Positions 19,144-29,119 of a stretch of 64,000 nt of DNA are shown here, one piece after another (position 1 is the stretch's first letter; each line of letters starts with the position of its first letter). Position numbers and translations under genes: made by a program. The DNA is from a virus. The notes beneath the pieces were generated by a model. The model was not told where the DNA came from. It saw only the letters and a list, made by a program, of their open reading frames with translations, and ran no database searches. Where the stretch lies: positions 19,631 to 83,630 of the IMG/VR virus record IMGVR_UViG_3300027396_000021, one strand, 5' to 3'.

Positions 19144-20039
19144 AAACTATAGAATTTGATGTTATCTTTTTAAGTTACGACGAACCCAATGCAGATTTAC
19201 ACTACGCTGATCTTTGTACCAAAGTGCCTTGGGCAAAACGTGTACACGGTGTTAAAGGCAGTGATCACGCACACAAAGCAGCAGCAGAACAAAGCGAAAC
19301 TGATTGGTTTATTACTGTTGATGCAGATAATATTGTAGATCCTAGATTCTTTAATATTGATTTAGATATGAGCGATCCAAAGATACAGGTCTATGGATGG
19401 TGCGGCCGCAACGTTATCAATGGCCTGCGTTACGGTAATGGTGGATTAAAAATCTGGAAAAAAGATTTTGTTCTTAATATGAAGACACACGAGAACTCGG
19501 ATAGTGATAGAGGACAAGTAGATTTTTGTTGGGAAGATGGTTATCGAAATTTTCCTTTAAGTTTTAGTGATAGCATTATAACTGGAAGTCCGTTCCAGGC
19601 CTGGAGAGCAGGATTTCGTGAAGGCGTAAAAATGACTCTCCTTGACGGTGTCAAAGTACCTCCTATGGAAATTAAACAACACATATGGTGGCACAATATT
19701 CATAGATTACGTATGTGGTCAACAGTTGGAGCTCACGAAGAACACGGTACTTATGCAGTATTAGGTGCTCGTATGGGAACCTGGATGACTAATTGTACAG
19801 ATTGGAATTATGTTGACGTTAGAGATTTTGAAATCCTAAGAGAAATATATGAAACAAAAGTTAATCATACCTTTGTAGAAGAAGATGCACAAGATTACGG
19901 AACTAAAATTAAACACGAATTAGGATTAGACTGGCCGTGGTTAGATGCACGTCAAAGCAAATATACATTAGATTTATACAATGAAACAATGAATCTAAAC
20001 GATACATATTTTAAGATGCCGGTACCTGCAAATGTATGA
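19140..20039 (+). CDS. GT2-like glycosyltransferase family protein
   Basis: A 299-aa protein beginning F-D-V-I-F-L-S-Y-D-E-P-N-A-D, followed by A-K-R-V-H-G-V-K-G-S-D-H-A-H-K-A-A-A and V-D-A-D-N-I-V near residues 59-65. The order (strand, nucleotide-binding loop, D-A-D metal motif) is that of GT-A inverting glycosyltransferases. The Y-G-N-G-G-L-K motif follows at about residue 98. The C-terminal domain of the next, 760-aa protein is clearly homologous over about 230 residues. Cytoplasmic, no membrane anchor. The donor and acceptor are unknown. Starts by ATGA overlap. The related family is widespread in marine T4-like phages. Confidence 0.6.
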   Translation: MKTIEFDVIFLSYDEPNADLHYADLCTKVPWAKRVHGVKGSDHAHKAAAEQSETDWFITVDADNIVDPRFFNIDLDMSDPKIQVYGWCGRNVINGLRYGNGGLKIWKKDFVLNMKTHENSDSDRGQVDFCWEDGYRNFPLSFSDSIITGSPFQAWRAGFREGVKMTLLDGVKVPPMEIKQHIWWHNIHRLRMWSTVGAHEEHGTYAVLGARMGTWMTNCTDWNYVDVRDFEILREIYETKVNHTFVEEDAQDYGTKIKHELGLDWPWLDARQSKYTLDLYNETMNLNDTYFKMPVPANV

Positions 20040-22314
20040 TATTTTTTATGTTTCTAAAACTGAAGGAAATGACGATACTTGGCTAAAAATAAAATCTAAG
20101 TATCCGTTATCTCAACGTTTGACAAACATAACAACATATGATCAGATTAAATCTAAATCTTTTACAAAAATGTTCTGGGTTATCTGGGACGATATAGATT
20201 TAGTAGATACGTTTAATTTAACAGAGTACAAAGCCACTAAGTGGGACGATATGTATGTTCACGTTTTTAAAAACAGTGAACACTATGATGGTATATGTTT
20301 GTTTCCTAAATCAACTACAATTTCTCAAAGAGAATTTGATAATAGATTTTTTACAGACAAAAAAGAAATAGATATAGTTGCCAGTGTTCCGTTAGGATAC
20401 GATAAATTTAATATTAATAATTACGATGATTATTTAAATGCTATTGAACATTCTAATACAGATATGTTTTGGGCAATTTGGCCTGACGTAAATGTCAAAA
20501 AAGATTTTAAATTTAATTATAAAGTTCCTAAGCATAATTCTAATATTGTCCATATTTTTAAAAATGGAGAATTTTTTGACGGCATTTGCTTATTTCCAAA
20601 AAATGTAAAAGTTTCTAAGAGAGAATTTTATCATAGATTTTTTGCAGATAAAAAAGAAATAGATATTGTTGCAAGTACACCGAAAAAATATAGTGTATAT
20701 TCTCCTAATACATTTGAAGAATATCAACAAATTAAAGATGATATGTTTTGGGTCGTATGGCCCGAGACTAAAATTATAAATGAATCGGTACTTGATTTAT
20801 ACTTTAGTCATCATAATACATATGATCGTAGAGAAAATCATATTTTTAAAAATTTATGTAATGATGTTGAGTCTTATATAAGCGGCATGGTTCTTTGCAG
20901 TAAGTATAAACAGATGTCCCCAACAGAGTTTGAAAGTCAATATGCCACTGATAAAAAAGAATATAATATTGTAGCAAGCAAATTTCAATATCCAGTATAC
21001 AATATATCAACATACGATCAATATTTAGAAATTGTTAAAAACGAAAAACAAAAAATGTTTTGGTGCATATGGCCTAACATTGAAATTTTAGATAATACTA
21101 TTTTTGATTTATATTTTGATCCTAACGACGGCAAATATGATCACGATAGAGAAGAAAATCATATGTTTAAAAATTTATGCAATGATAAAGAATCCTATTT
21201 AAATGGTCTTGTTCTATGTTCAACATCTAAAATTATTTCTCAAAGAGAATTTAATAGACGATATTTAATTGATAAAAAAGAACACAATCGTGTTGTTAGC
21301 CGATATAGATATAATAGATATACGTTAACTACCTATGATGAATATCAACAAATTATAGAAAAAGAAACTCAACCTTTGTTTTGGGGAATATGGCCAGAAA
21401 TTGATATAACTGACGAAACAGTTTTTGATTTATATTTTGATCCTAACGACGGCAAGTCCGATCACGATAGAAAAGAAAATCATATGTTCAAACATATGTT
21501 TAACGGTACAGAAATTTATATTAACGGGTTAGCATTATTTTCAAAGACAAAGGTTATAGGTCATCGAGAATTTAAACATCGATTTTTAATAGAAAGAAAA
21601 GAACACGATCGTTTAGTTTCTAAGCATCGATTATATGACGTTGTTTTTATCAGTTACAACGAACCTAATGCAGATGAAAATTATAATAGATTGCTGGTCA
21701 AGTGTCCTCGAGCAAAAAGAGTCCACGGTGTTAAAGGAATACATCAAGCGCATATTAAGGCAGCTGAAATGTGTAACACTGATATGATATGGATAGTTGA
21801 TGGCGATGCAATCATTGAAGATAATTTTAATTTTGATCTAACTATGTCTAGTTATGACATAGATTGTGTTCACGTGTGGCGTAGTAGAAACCCAATAAAC
21901 GATTTAGAATATGGTAACGGTGGTGTAAAATTATTACCAAGACTATTAACATTATCAATGGATGTAACAACTCCGGATATGACAACTTCTATATCTAAAA
22001 AATTTAAAGCTATGGATGATGTATCGAACATTAATTCGTTTAATACAGATGAGTTTGCAACCTGGAGATCAGCATTTAGAGAATGTTGTAAATTATCAAG
22101 TCGTGTAATTGAACGTCAATATGAAGATGAAACACAACAAAGATTAGATGCTTGGTGTTCATTAGGAATTGATAAACAATATGGCAAGTATGCAATTGCA
22201 GGTGCTATTGCAGGACGTAAGTACGGAGAAGAAAATAAAAACAATCCCGATGCATTAAGAAAAATTAATGACTTTGAATGGTTAAAGGAACAGTTTAGTG
22301 GAATACAACCGTAA
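20032..22314 (+). CDS. Repeat protein fused to a GT2-like domain
   Basis: A 760-aa protein made of five tandem units of about 100-115 residues (about 1-119, 120-213, 214-314, 315-421, 422-532), each with M-F-W-x-I-W-P/D near the middle, a later H-x-F-K-N and an R-E-F-x-x-R-F/Y-x-x-D-K-K-E end, followed by a C-terminal GT2-like domain (533-760) with Y-D-V-V-F-I-S-Y-N-E-P-N-A-D, V-H-G-V-K-G and V-D-G-D. The first residues of unit 1 (Y-D-I-F-Y-V-S) resemble the start of the GT domain. Units 4 and 5 are almost identical in DNA around 21100-21180 and 21420-21500, showing recent duplication. The repeats may bind a repetitive polymer or protein acceptor; that is inference. Confidence 0.6.
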   Translation: MYDIFYVSKTEGNDDTWLKIKSKYPLSQRLTNITTYDQIKSKSFTKMFWVIWDDIDLVDTFNLTEYKATKWDDMYVHVFKNSEHYDGICLFPKSTTISQREFDNRFFTDKKEIDIVASVPLGYDKFNINNYDDYLNAIEHSNTDMFWAIWPDVNVKKDFKFNYKVPKHNSNIVHIFKNGEFFDGICLFPKNVKVSKREFYHRFFADKKEIDIVASTPKKYSVYSPNTFEEYQQIKDDMFWVVWPETKIINESVLDLYFSHHNTYDRRENHIFKNLCNDVESYISGMVLCSKYKQMSPTEFESQYATDKKEYNIVASKFQYPVYNISTYDQYLEIVKNEKQKMFWCIWPNIEILDNTIFDLYFDPNDGKYDHDREENHMFKNLCNDKESYLNGLVLCSTSKIISQREFNRRYLIDKKEHNRVVSRYRYNRYTLTTYDEYQQIIEKETQPLFWGIWPEIDITDETVFDLYFDPNDGKSDHDRKENHMFKHMFNGTEIYINGLALFSKTKVIGHREFKHRFLIERKEHDRLVSKHRLYDVVFISYNEPNADENYNRLLVKCPRAKRVHGVKGIHQAHIKAAEMCNTDMIWIVDGDAIIEDNFNFDLTMSSYDIDCVHVWRSRNPINDLEYGNGGVKLLPRLLTLSMDVTTPDMTTSISKKFKAMDDVSNINSFNTDEFATWRSAFRECCKLSSRVIERQYEDETQQRLDAWCSLGIDKQYGKYAIAGAIAGRKYGEENKNNPDALRKINDFEWLKEQFSGIQP

Positions 22315-23731
22315 TATAAAAGGCAACGAGTTGAAAGAAATAAATGGCAAGTATGAATCTAGATACTTTGCCGACGCTGACTACGTTCAAAAAAAACTTA
22401 ATGAAGTAAGTCCTAGTTTTTGTTTGGCTAAATGGTATAATGTTAGTATACATATTCCTACAGGTAAGACACACAGTTGTTACCATCCTAGAGCACATCA
22501 AGTTCCATTAGAAGAAATACGTATTGATGTTAGTGCATTGCATAATACAAAGTATAAAAAAGAACAACGAAAGTTAATGTTAGAGGGAACTCGTCCTAAC
22601 GAATGCGAATTTTGTTGGCAAATTGAAGATAGTGGAACACAGTTAAGTGATCGTGCTTACCGTAGCAAGGATGTGTGGGAAGATGGTTTAATTGATGAAG
22701 CACAGTTAATAGGCTACTTGGGTAATTCTAATCCAAGATATGTCGAAGTTAATTTTAACCAAGCCTGTAATTTTAAATGTAGTTATTGCAGTCCTCATCT
22801 ATCTACTGCCTGGCATAAAGACGTTCAAGCAAATGGAGCATTTATTTTAAAGGATAGATGGCACAATGATATCAATTGGATGAAAAGTCTTAATATTGAT
22901 AATGGTCCTGATAATCCCTATTTGTTAGCATTCTGGGAATGGTTGCCTCAAATATACCCAACACTACATACTTTCCGTATGACTGGCGGCGAGCCGCTAA
23001 TGGACAAGAACACATTTCGTATGTTTGATTACGTTAAAGAACATCCTAAAAAAGATTTACATTTAAGTATAACTAGTAATTGTTGTCCACCTGGCGATCA
23101 GTGGAAAAAGTTTATGACAAGTCTTAAAGAAATTACTGATGCAAACGCCATTGATCATTTTATGTTATATTGTTCTTTAGATTCTTGGGGAGAACAAGCA
23201 GAATATATTCGCAACGGGATGGATTTTAATTTACTGTATAACAACGTATGTGATTATTTGCAAAATAGTGAAAAACATAGTTTAACATTTATTATTACTT
23301 TTAATGTGTTAAGTTATACAGGATTTTATAACTACATTGAAAATATTCTTAAATTGAGAAAACAATTTAATAAAGGTCGTCAATTAATTTGGTTTGATGT
23401 TCCTCAATTAATGGATCCTGATTTTTTAAATCCTAAATTAATGCCTGAACTAGTTTCTGAATTAGAGCGAACAATTGACTTTATGAAATACAATCCGGAA
23501 ACACGTTGGAATGAATTTAAAGGATTTAGTGATTTTGAAATCAGTAAAGTTCAACGATTAGTTGATTGGATTAAATCGAATACAGGATTTAATACAGAGA
23601 CAGCTAAAGAAAATTTTTATTTATTTTTTAGCCAGCACGACGAGCGAAGAGGTACAAATTTTTTAAATACATTTCCAGAACTAACTAATTTTTGGAAACA
23701 ATGCGAGGCAATATGCAAGAAAGTAGAGTGA
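22298..23731 (+). CDS. Twitch-type radical SAM protein 1
   Basis: A 477-aa protein with two Cys-rich parts. The N-terminal part (W-Y-N-V-S-I-H-I-P-T-G-K-T-H-S-C-Y-H-P ... C-E-F-C-W-Q) is the twitch-like auxiliary cluster region; the radical SAM core follows with C-N-F-K-C-S-Y-C at residues 157-164, M-T-G-G-E-P-L-M, and a C-terminal helical tail. Such enzymes cleave S-adenosylmethionine to start radical chemistry on peptide or sugar substrates; the substrate is unknown. The start is GTG with AAGGA 9 nt upstream, inside the end of the preceding gene. First of four radical SAM genes in a row; the second is a close paralogue. Confidence 0.8.
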   Translation: MEYNRNIKGNELKEINGKYESRYFADADYVQKKLNEVSPSFCLAKWYNVSIHIPTGKTHSCYHPRAHQVPLEEIRIDVSALHNTKYKKEQRKLMLEGTRPNECEFCWQIEDSGTQLSDRAYRSKDVWEDGLIDEAQLIGYLGNSNPRYVEVNFNQACNFKCSYCSPHLSTAWHKDVQANGAFILKDRWHNDINWMKSLNIDNGPDNPYLLAFWEWLPQIYPTLHTFRMTGGEPLMDKNTFRMFDYVKEHPKKDLHLSITSNCCPPGDQWKKFMTSLKEITDANAIDHFMLYCSLDSWGEQAEYIRNGMDFNLLYNNVCDYLQNSEKHSLTFIITFNVLSYTGFYNYIENILKLRKQFNKGRQLIWFDVPQLMDPDFLNPKLMPELVSELERTIDFMKYNPETRWNEFKGFSDFEISKVQRLVDWIKSNTGFNTETAKENFYLFFSQHDERRGTNFLNTFPELTNFWKQCEAICKKVE

Positions 23732-25074
23732 CATTTATTAAAAATGTTCGAGATAGATTAAACAAAGTAGGTGAAGGGTTTTGTGCAATGAAATGGTTGC
23801 ACCAAACTTTATATCTGCACACAGGCGATAACCATAGTTGTTATCATCCACGTCCACACCATATACCATTAGATGAAATAGCAATTGATCCTAGTGCATT
23901 ACATAATACAAAATGGAAAATGCAACAAAGAAAAACAATGTTAGAAGGTGGAAGACCGGAAGAATGTTACTATTGTTGGAACATAGAGGATCTACCAGGC
24001 GAACATATTAGTGATCGAATGATACATAGCTCTAGTGATTTTTCAGAACCATTGATAGAATCGTTAGCAGAATTGCCGTGGGATGCTCCTATCAATCCGC
24101 GGTATCTAGAGGTCAGCTTTGGTAACGGTTGTAACTATCGTTGCGGATATTGCTGTCCACAAGCTAGTACAATGTGGATGGAAGAAATTAAAAAACACGG
24201 CAATTACGACCTAACATATAATCAATACGGAATTGAATTTTTAGAACACGGAACATACTATGGACCTAAAGATGAAAATCCCTACATTGAAGCATTTTGG
24301 AAATGGTGGCCTAGTTTACGTAAAGACCTTCATACACTTCGTATTACTGGCGGAGAACCGTTAATGAATCCAGGAGCAATGAAATTTTTTGATTTGCTAG
24401 AAGATGAACCAGCCCCCCATTTAGAAATTACTCTAAACAGTAATTTAGGAGTTACCTTTGATAGAGTTGATAGATTAATTACTCGAGTTACTAGTTTAGT
24501 TAAACAAAAGAAAATTCGTAAATTTAGTTTTTTTACTAGTATTGATAGTTGGGGCGAACAAGCAGAATATATGCGCACAGGGTTAAAATGCGACCACTGG
24601 GAACGCAATATGATTGAAGTTATTAAAGCTGGTGCAACTGTTAATTTAATGTGTACCTATAATGTTTTATGTGTGACTAATTTTCAAAAGTTATTACATA
24701 AGGTAATTGAATGGCGTGAAAAGTTTGGATTTGAATCAGTATCCTTTGATACACCGTACCTAAAAGAACCTCCTCACTGGATGATTAACATACTTCCAAC
24801 AGAGTTTATTAAATATCAAGAAGAAACATTACAATTTATTTTAGATAATAAACAATGGTTCACAGATGTTGAGTATGAAAAAATGTTAAGGGTAACTGAT
24901 TATATGAAAGAGAACCCAGTTAGTCCTGAAAAAATAAAACAAGGTCAGAGAGATTTTTATTCATTTTTTACAGAAAACGATAAAAGATTAGGAACAAGTT
25001 TATTAAAAACATTTCCTGAATATACAGAATTCTACAATTACTGTAAAACAATTTATGACAACTATGATAACTGA
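23713..25074 (+). CDS. Twitch-type radical SAM protein 2
   Basis: A 453-aa close paralogue of the upstream gene: W-L-H-Q-T-L-Y-L-H-T-G-D-N-H-S-C-Y-H-P, then P-E-E-C-Y-Y-C-W-N, the radical SAM motif C-N-Y-R-C-G-Y-C at residues 140-147 and I-T-G-G-E-P-L-M. The ATG at 23713 is chosen because GAGG lies 5 nt upstream; an in-frame TTG at 23692 and ATG at 23701 would add a few residues. It overlaps the previous stop. Both paralogues keep every cluster cysteine, so both are probably active, perhaps on related sites of one substrate. Substrate unknown. Confidence 0.8.
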   Translation: MQESRVTFIKNVRDRLNKVGEGFCAMKWLHQTLYLHTGDNHSCYHPRPHHIPLDEIAIDPSALHNTKWKMQQRKTMLEGGRPEECYYCWNIEDLPGEHISDRMIHSSSDFSEPLIESLAELPWDAPINPRYLEVSFGNGCNYRCGYCCPQASTMWMEEIKKHGNYDLTYNQYGIEFLEHGTYYGPKDENPYIEAFWKWWPSLRKDLHTLRITGGEPLMNPGAMKFFDLLEDEPAPHLEITLNSNLGVTFDRVDRLITRVTSLVKQKKIRKFSFFTSIDSWGEQAEYMRTGLKCDHWERNMIEVIKAGATVNLMCTYNVLCVTNFQKLLHKVIEWREKFGFESVSFDTPYLKEPPHWMINILPTEFIKYQEETLQFILDNKQWFTDVEYEKMLRVTDYMKENPVSPEKIKQGQRDFYSFFTENDKRLGTSLLKTFPEYTEFYNYCKTIYDNYDN

Positions 25075-26287
25075 AAAAAATAAAAACTCTTGGTGTGTAA
25101 ATGCGTTTCACGCAATGAGTGCCAACAATGATGGCAGTACAAAAATGTGCTGTATGATTGTAGATTCTTATCAAAATTTAATGTTTTTTCCTAATAAATT
25201 AATGATTGGTAAAACATCTATCCAAGAAAATTTTAACAATAAAATAGCTGAAAAAATTAGAAATAATCTAGATAAAGGCGTTCGCGATCCGGCTTGTAAA
25301 TTTTGTTGGGAAGAAGAAGATGGCGGCAGAAAAAGCAAACGTCAACGAGATAATGATCGATACTTTCACGAAATAGAATGGCGCGATCGAACTCCCTATA
25401 CTGGCCTGGCAAAATTTGAATTAAATCTAGGAAACACCTGTAACATTAAATGCAGAACGTGCCATCCTTCTATTAGTTCTTTATGGATGAAAGAAGCCTA
25501 TGACTTAGATCATAGTAGCAAAATGTCTTATAAGGAATATAGCGAAGGGATGAAGAAATATCATCAACAATACGATGAAGACAGTCCATTTTGGGATGAC
25601 CTTGCTAATAATTTAGAAACAATAAAACAGTTTGATTTTTATGGCGGCGAACCGTTCCTGAGCAAGAAGATGTGGGAAATATTACGTATTTGTGTCGACA
25701 AGGGTTATGCAAAAGATATAGAGTTGCATTATAATACAAATGGAACCACCTGGCCAAAAGAAACAGAATTATGGCAGCATTTTAAATATATTAATCTAAG
25801 TTTTAGTATTGACGGAATTGGAGAACAATTCGAATATATGAGATTTCCAGCCAATTGGAATGAAGTTTGTATTAATATGCAACAGGCAAGATCTTATAAA
25901 GATACATACAAAAATATGTCCATTAGTTGGTGTATTACCTTAAGTTCTATTAACATATTTTACCTTCCTAACATTTTAAATGAATATTATAAATCTTACC
26001 CTGACCTAGGAGTTTATCTAAATTTAGTACACGGCCCAGAACATTTTAATATTGGTAAAATGCCAGACAATGTTAAAGAAGAAGTAATATCTAGATTAGA
26101 AAAAATTCCAAAAGAATACGTAAGTGCGTGGTATCAAATTCCTGGAATCATTGGATTTATTAAAAACGGTAAATTTAAAGATGCTGTTTGGCAAACATTT
26201 ATTTCAACAATAAAAAAACATGACCAGTACAGAAATCAAGAATTTTCAAAGGTATTTCCTGAGTATTCGAAAATAATAGGTATGTAA
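25055..26287 (+). CDS. Twitch-type radical SAM protein 3
   Basis: A 410-aa radical SAM protein, more distant from the two before it. The N-terminal auxiliary region has W-C-V-N-A-F-H-A-M-S and M-C-C-M followed by C-K-F-C-W-E-E-E; the core motif is C-N-I-K-C-R-T-C at residues 129-136, with F-Y-G-G-E-P-F-L after it. Two ATGs (25055, 25064) are possible; neither has a strong ribosome site, so coupling to the upstream gene, whose stop it overlaps, is likely. The M-C-C motif at the N-terminus is the part that in related families holds an extra 4Fe-4S cluster used for peptide modification. Substrate unknown. Confidence 0.8.
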   Translation: MTTMITEKNKNSWCVNAFHAMSANNDGSTKMCCMIVDSYQNLMFFPNKLMIGKTSIQENFNNKIAEKIRNNLDKGVRDPACKFCWEEEDGGRKSKRQRDNDRYFHEIEWRDRTPYTGLAKFELNLGNTCNIKCRTCHPSISSLWMKEAYDLDHSSKMSYKEYSEGMKKYHQQYDEDSPFWDDLANNLETIKQFDFYGGEPFLSKKMWEILRICVDKGYAKDIELHYNTNGTTWPKETELWQHFKYINLSFSIDGIGEQFEYMRFPANWNEVCINMQQARSYKDTYKNMSISWCITLSSINIFYLPNILNEYYKSYPDLGVYLNLVHGPEHFNIGKMPDNVKEEVISRLEKIPKEYVSAWYQIPGIIGFIKNGKFKDAVWQTFISTIKKHDQYRNQEFSKVFPEYSKIIGM

Positions 26288-26288
26288 T

Positions 26289-27542
26289 ATGAACTTTTGG
26301 AATTTTAATGAACTAACTCAGATGCACATAGAATTGACTAATGCTTGCAATGCTGCTTGTCCTATGTGCGTAAGATTTTATAATAATAGTCCTTTGACAC
26401 GGCCCGATCTAGAAATAGGTCAAATAACATTAGAACAATTTAAAAAATATTTTCCTCCTGAAATTATTCAACGTTGTAGTTTAATATTATTTTGTGGTGT
26501 ACACGGGGATCCTTGTGTTGCTAGAGATATGTACGAAATATGTGAATATATAGATTCTGTAAATCCTAATATTTCTGTTAGAGTCAACACAAATGGCGGA
26601 ATGCGCAGATCTATCTGGTGGGAAAAATTAGGAAAATTATTTTCTAAACATCCTTGGAGCAGTTCAAATTATTGGTCAGTTACATTTAGCATAGACGGTC
26701 TTGAAGATACTAATCACATTTATAGACGAAATGTTGATTGGAAAATTCTTATGGAAAATGCAGAATCGTTTATTAATGCTGGTGGTCCTGCTATATGGGA
26801 TTTCCTTATTTTTAAACACAACGAACATCAGATAATTGAAGCAAAACGTTTTTCTGAAAAGATGGGTTTTAAAGAGTTTGTTCCTAAAAAAGCACTAGGC
26901 GTTGACAACGGAACAGAGCTAGTACATTTGGTAGCTCTTAATAAAGAAGGAGAACTTGATTATACTATAGAAGCTCCTGTTGATCCAAAAAATAGAAATT
27001 TAGAAAATCCAACAGGTGTATCTCCAATAAAATATTATCCTTTTAAAATAGATAACTATCGATCATTAAAAGAAACAAAATCTACCGGTAAAGATTTTCA
27101 AAATCAAGTGTTAACTGTTTACGAAGATAAAATTTTAAAAACTGATAATACAAAATATGACGGGTGCAAAATTAATTGCAAATCAAAAGTTTGGACAAAT
27201 GGAAAAAAAGAAATATTTGTTGATAATTTTGGTCGAGTAATGCCTTGTTGTTATATTGGTACTCGATTAAATGGATTATATTCAGAAGCAGCAACATTGC
27301 AATTACATAAACATATGAATGATTACGGATGGGATAAGTTTGATCTAAATATTCATTCGTTAGAAGAAATTTTATCAAGTGGACATTTAGATCGTGTATT
27401 TGCAGATAGTTGGTCTAAGGACACTATTAAAGATGGAAAATTACTTTATTGCTCTGAAACCTGTGGCGTTCATAGCAGTATTGATAGAATTTTTACTCAC
27501 GAAATAATTAAAGAAAATCCAAGATGGGCAAAAACTGTATGA
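26289..27542 (+). CDS. Radical SAM/SPASM-type protein
   Basis: A 417-aa protein with the radical SAM motif at its very start, C-N-A-A-C-P-M-C at residues 20-27, C-G-V-H-G-D-P in place of the usual G-G-E-P, and a C-terminal Cys-rich region (C-K-I-N-C, then M-P-C-C-Y-I-G-T-R, later C-S-E-T-C) that fits a SPASM-like auxiliary-cluster domain. SPASM proteins modify peptides or alcohols; here the substrate is unknown. It differs in architecture from the three twitch-type proteins upstream (core first, auxiliary clusters last), so the operon holds two radical SAM subtypes. The stop overlaps the next start by ATGA. Confidence 0.75.
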   Translation: MNFWNFNELTQMHIELTNACNAACPMCVRFYNNSPLTRPDLEIGQITLEQFKKYFPPEIIQRCSLILFCGVHGDPCVARDMYEICEYIDSVNPNISVRVNTNGGMRRSIWWEKLGKLFSKHPWSSSNYWSVTFSIDGLEDTNHIYRRNVDWKILMENAESFINAGGPAIWDFLIFKHNEHQIIEAKRFSEKMGFKEFVPKKALGVDNGTELVHLVALNKEGELDYTIEAPVDPKNRNLENPTGVSPIKYYPFKIDNYRSLKETKSTGKDFQNQVLTVYEDKILKTDNTKYDGCKINCKSKVWTNGKKEIFVDNFGRVMPCCYIGTRLNGLYSEAATLQLHKHMNDYGWDKFDLNIHSLEEILSSGHLDRVFADSWSKDTIKDGKLLYCSETCGVHSSIDRIFTHEIIKENPRWAKTV

Positions 27543-29119
27543 GTTTAGAAATATTATATTCTGGTCAAGTTAGGTTTGCAGAAGCTGCTAAACGTCAAGC
27601 AGAATGTTTTAAAGATGTAAATCACAATAATATTTTTAGCGTACTTGATTATCTGCAAGATTCGCATTCATCTCTTTCATTAAAATCTACTCATATGATA
27701 GAGGAAGATAAAACTTTTGAATTTGCATTAGACCACTTAAAAAACAAATTAAAACCTACTGTTGTCGATGTCTACAATAGGAGTCATTTGGTAGAATGGT
27801 ATAAGTCTGCATACAAGGTCAGTGAAGAAGATAATTACAAAGTTTTTTATATTCAGCATATATATTCTTTTATACAAGGATTAAAAAAAACTAAATCCGA
27901 AGTTGTAATATCAATTACAACTGATTTAATAGTTGAAGGTGATATTAATGCATTTTTAAAAAATGTAACTCAAGATAAACCAAAAGTTTGGGTACATAGA
28001 CATTCAGATTTAATTACTCCTCACGTTATAGCTTTAAACAGGCCTGCAATAGATACTATATGCCAACGCGGAGATGAATTTTTAAATAATTTTTTTAATC
28101 TGTATTCTAACTCAGAATGGGAGAGATCGGAAAAAATATGGGAATTATTGTTTGAATTTTGTAATATTGAATTTAATAGTTTGTCAAATATATATCAATG
28201 TAAAATAAGACCTCTTATGACAATTAATGATGTAGACAAATCAATAAATCAATTGTCGATGATGTTTAAAAATTGGAGACAATACAAAGATATAAGCACA
28301 AATAGATCAAATTTTAAATTTGAAAAATCTAAAGTAACGAGAATTGTTGCATATGGTTGTAGTTATACAGCCGGAGATGAATTTTTAGATTATCAATTAA
28401 ATCCCGATGCAGAAAAAATTAAAAGAGAAAAAGGAATAGAAGCTTGGTTTAAAATAAAAGAATCTTATGATCCTTTATTAAGAAAAAAACTAATAGAAAA
28501 ACAAAAATTATTAGCTTGGCCTGCAATATTAGCAAATAAATTGCAGGTAGAATTATCTAATAGATCTGAAGGAGCAAATTCTCTTCCTAATATTTTGTAT
28601 CAAATTGAACATGATATTTCAGAAGGTCTAATATCTGATACTGATTTAGTCTTTGTAGGATTGACTTCTATTGAGCGTTCTATATATTTTGGCAAACAGA
28701 AATCAAAAGCGGTATTATTAAAAATGAAAGAGCAATTTCCTTTACACCTTCAAGATTATCAAGCGCCTATAATAGAATTTAAAAATGCTATGTATATGTT
28801 TTATTTCTATTATCTATGTTGGTCTCGATTAATACAAATATCAGAAAAAAATTTAAACAACAAACTGTTAATTGTTCCTTGCATAAACGACGGAGGTTAT
28901 AAACATTTTAAAGCTTCTTTTGAAGAGTATTTCAAAAAAGATATTGCTAGAATGCAACAAGAATGTTTATCACATCCTTCTTTTATTACAGATAAAAATC
29001 TCTATGATTTTGTAAATGATAAATCTACCGAAATTCACGGATGCGGACATCCTACTCAAATAGTACACAATAGATTTGTTGAGAATATTTTAAAAGTTTT
29101 AAAAGATTCCGTTAGTTGA
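27539..29119 (+). CDS. SGNH-hydrolase-like protein with N-terminal glycosyltransferase-like region
   Basis: A 526-aa protein; the ATG at 27539 forms an ATGA overlap with the previous stop and is preferred to an upstream TTG. Residues 1 to about 260 look like the GT-A-like proteins upstream but lack a clear D-x-D. The C-terminal half begins V-A-Y-G-C-S-Y-T-A-G-D-E, the phage-type SGNH block I motif with the nucleophile Ser, and ends G-H-P-T-Q-I-V-H-N-R-F, which supplies the catalytic His. SGNH enzymes remove or transfer acyl groups on sugars. Last gene of the operon; its 3' end carries half of a hairpin shared with the opposite strand. Confidence 0.6.
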   Translation: MSLEILYSGQVRFAEAAKRQAECFKDVNHNNIFSVLDYLQDSHSSLSLKSTHMIEEDKTFEFALDHLKNKLKPTVVDVYNRSHLVEWYKSAYKVSEEDNYKVFYIQHIYSFIQGLKKTKSEVVISITTDLIVEGDINAFLKNVTQDKPKVWVHRHSDLITPHVIALNRPAIDTICQRGDEFLNNFFNLYSNSEWERSEKIWELLFEFCNIEFNSLSNIYQCKIRPLMTINDVDKSINQLSMMFKNWRQYKDISTNRSNFKFEKSKVTRIVAYGCSYTAGDEFLDYQLNPDAEKIKREKGIEAWFKIKESYDPLLRKKLIEKQKLLAWPAILANKLQVELSNRSEGANSLPNILYQIEHDISEGLISDTDLVFVGLTSIERSIYFGKQKSKAVLLKMKEQFPLHLQDYQAPIIEFKNAMYMFYFYYLCWSRLIQISEKNLNNKLLIVPCINDGGYKHFKASFEEYFKKDIARMQQECLSHPSFITDKNLYDFVNDKSTEIHGCGHPTQIVHNRFVENILKVLKDSVS

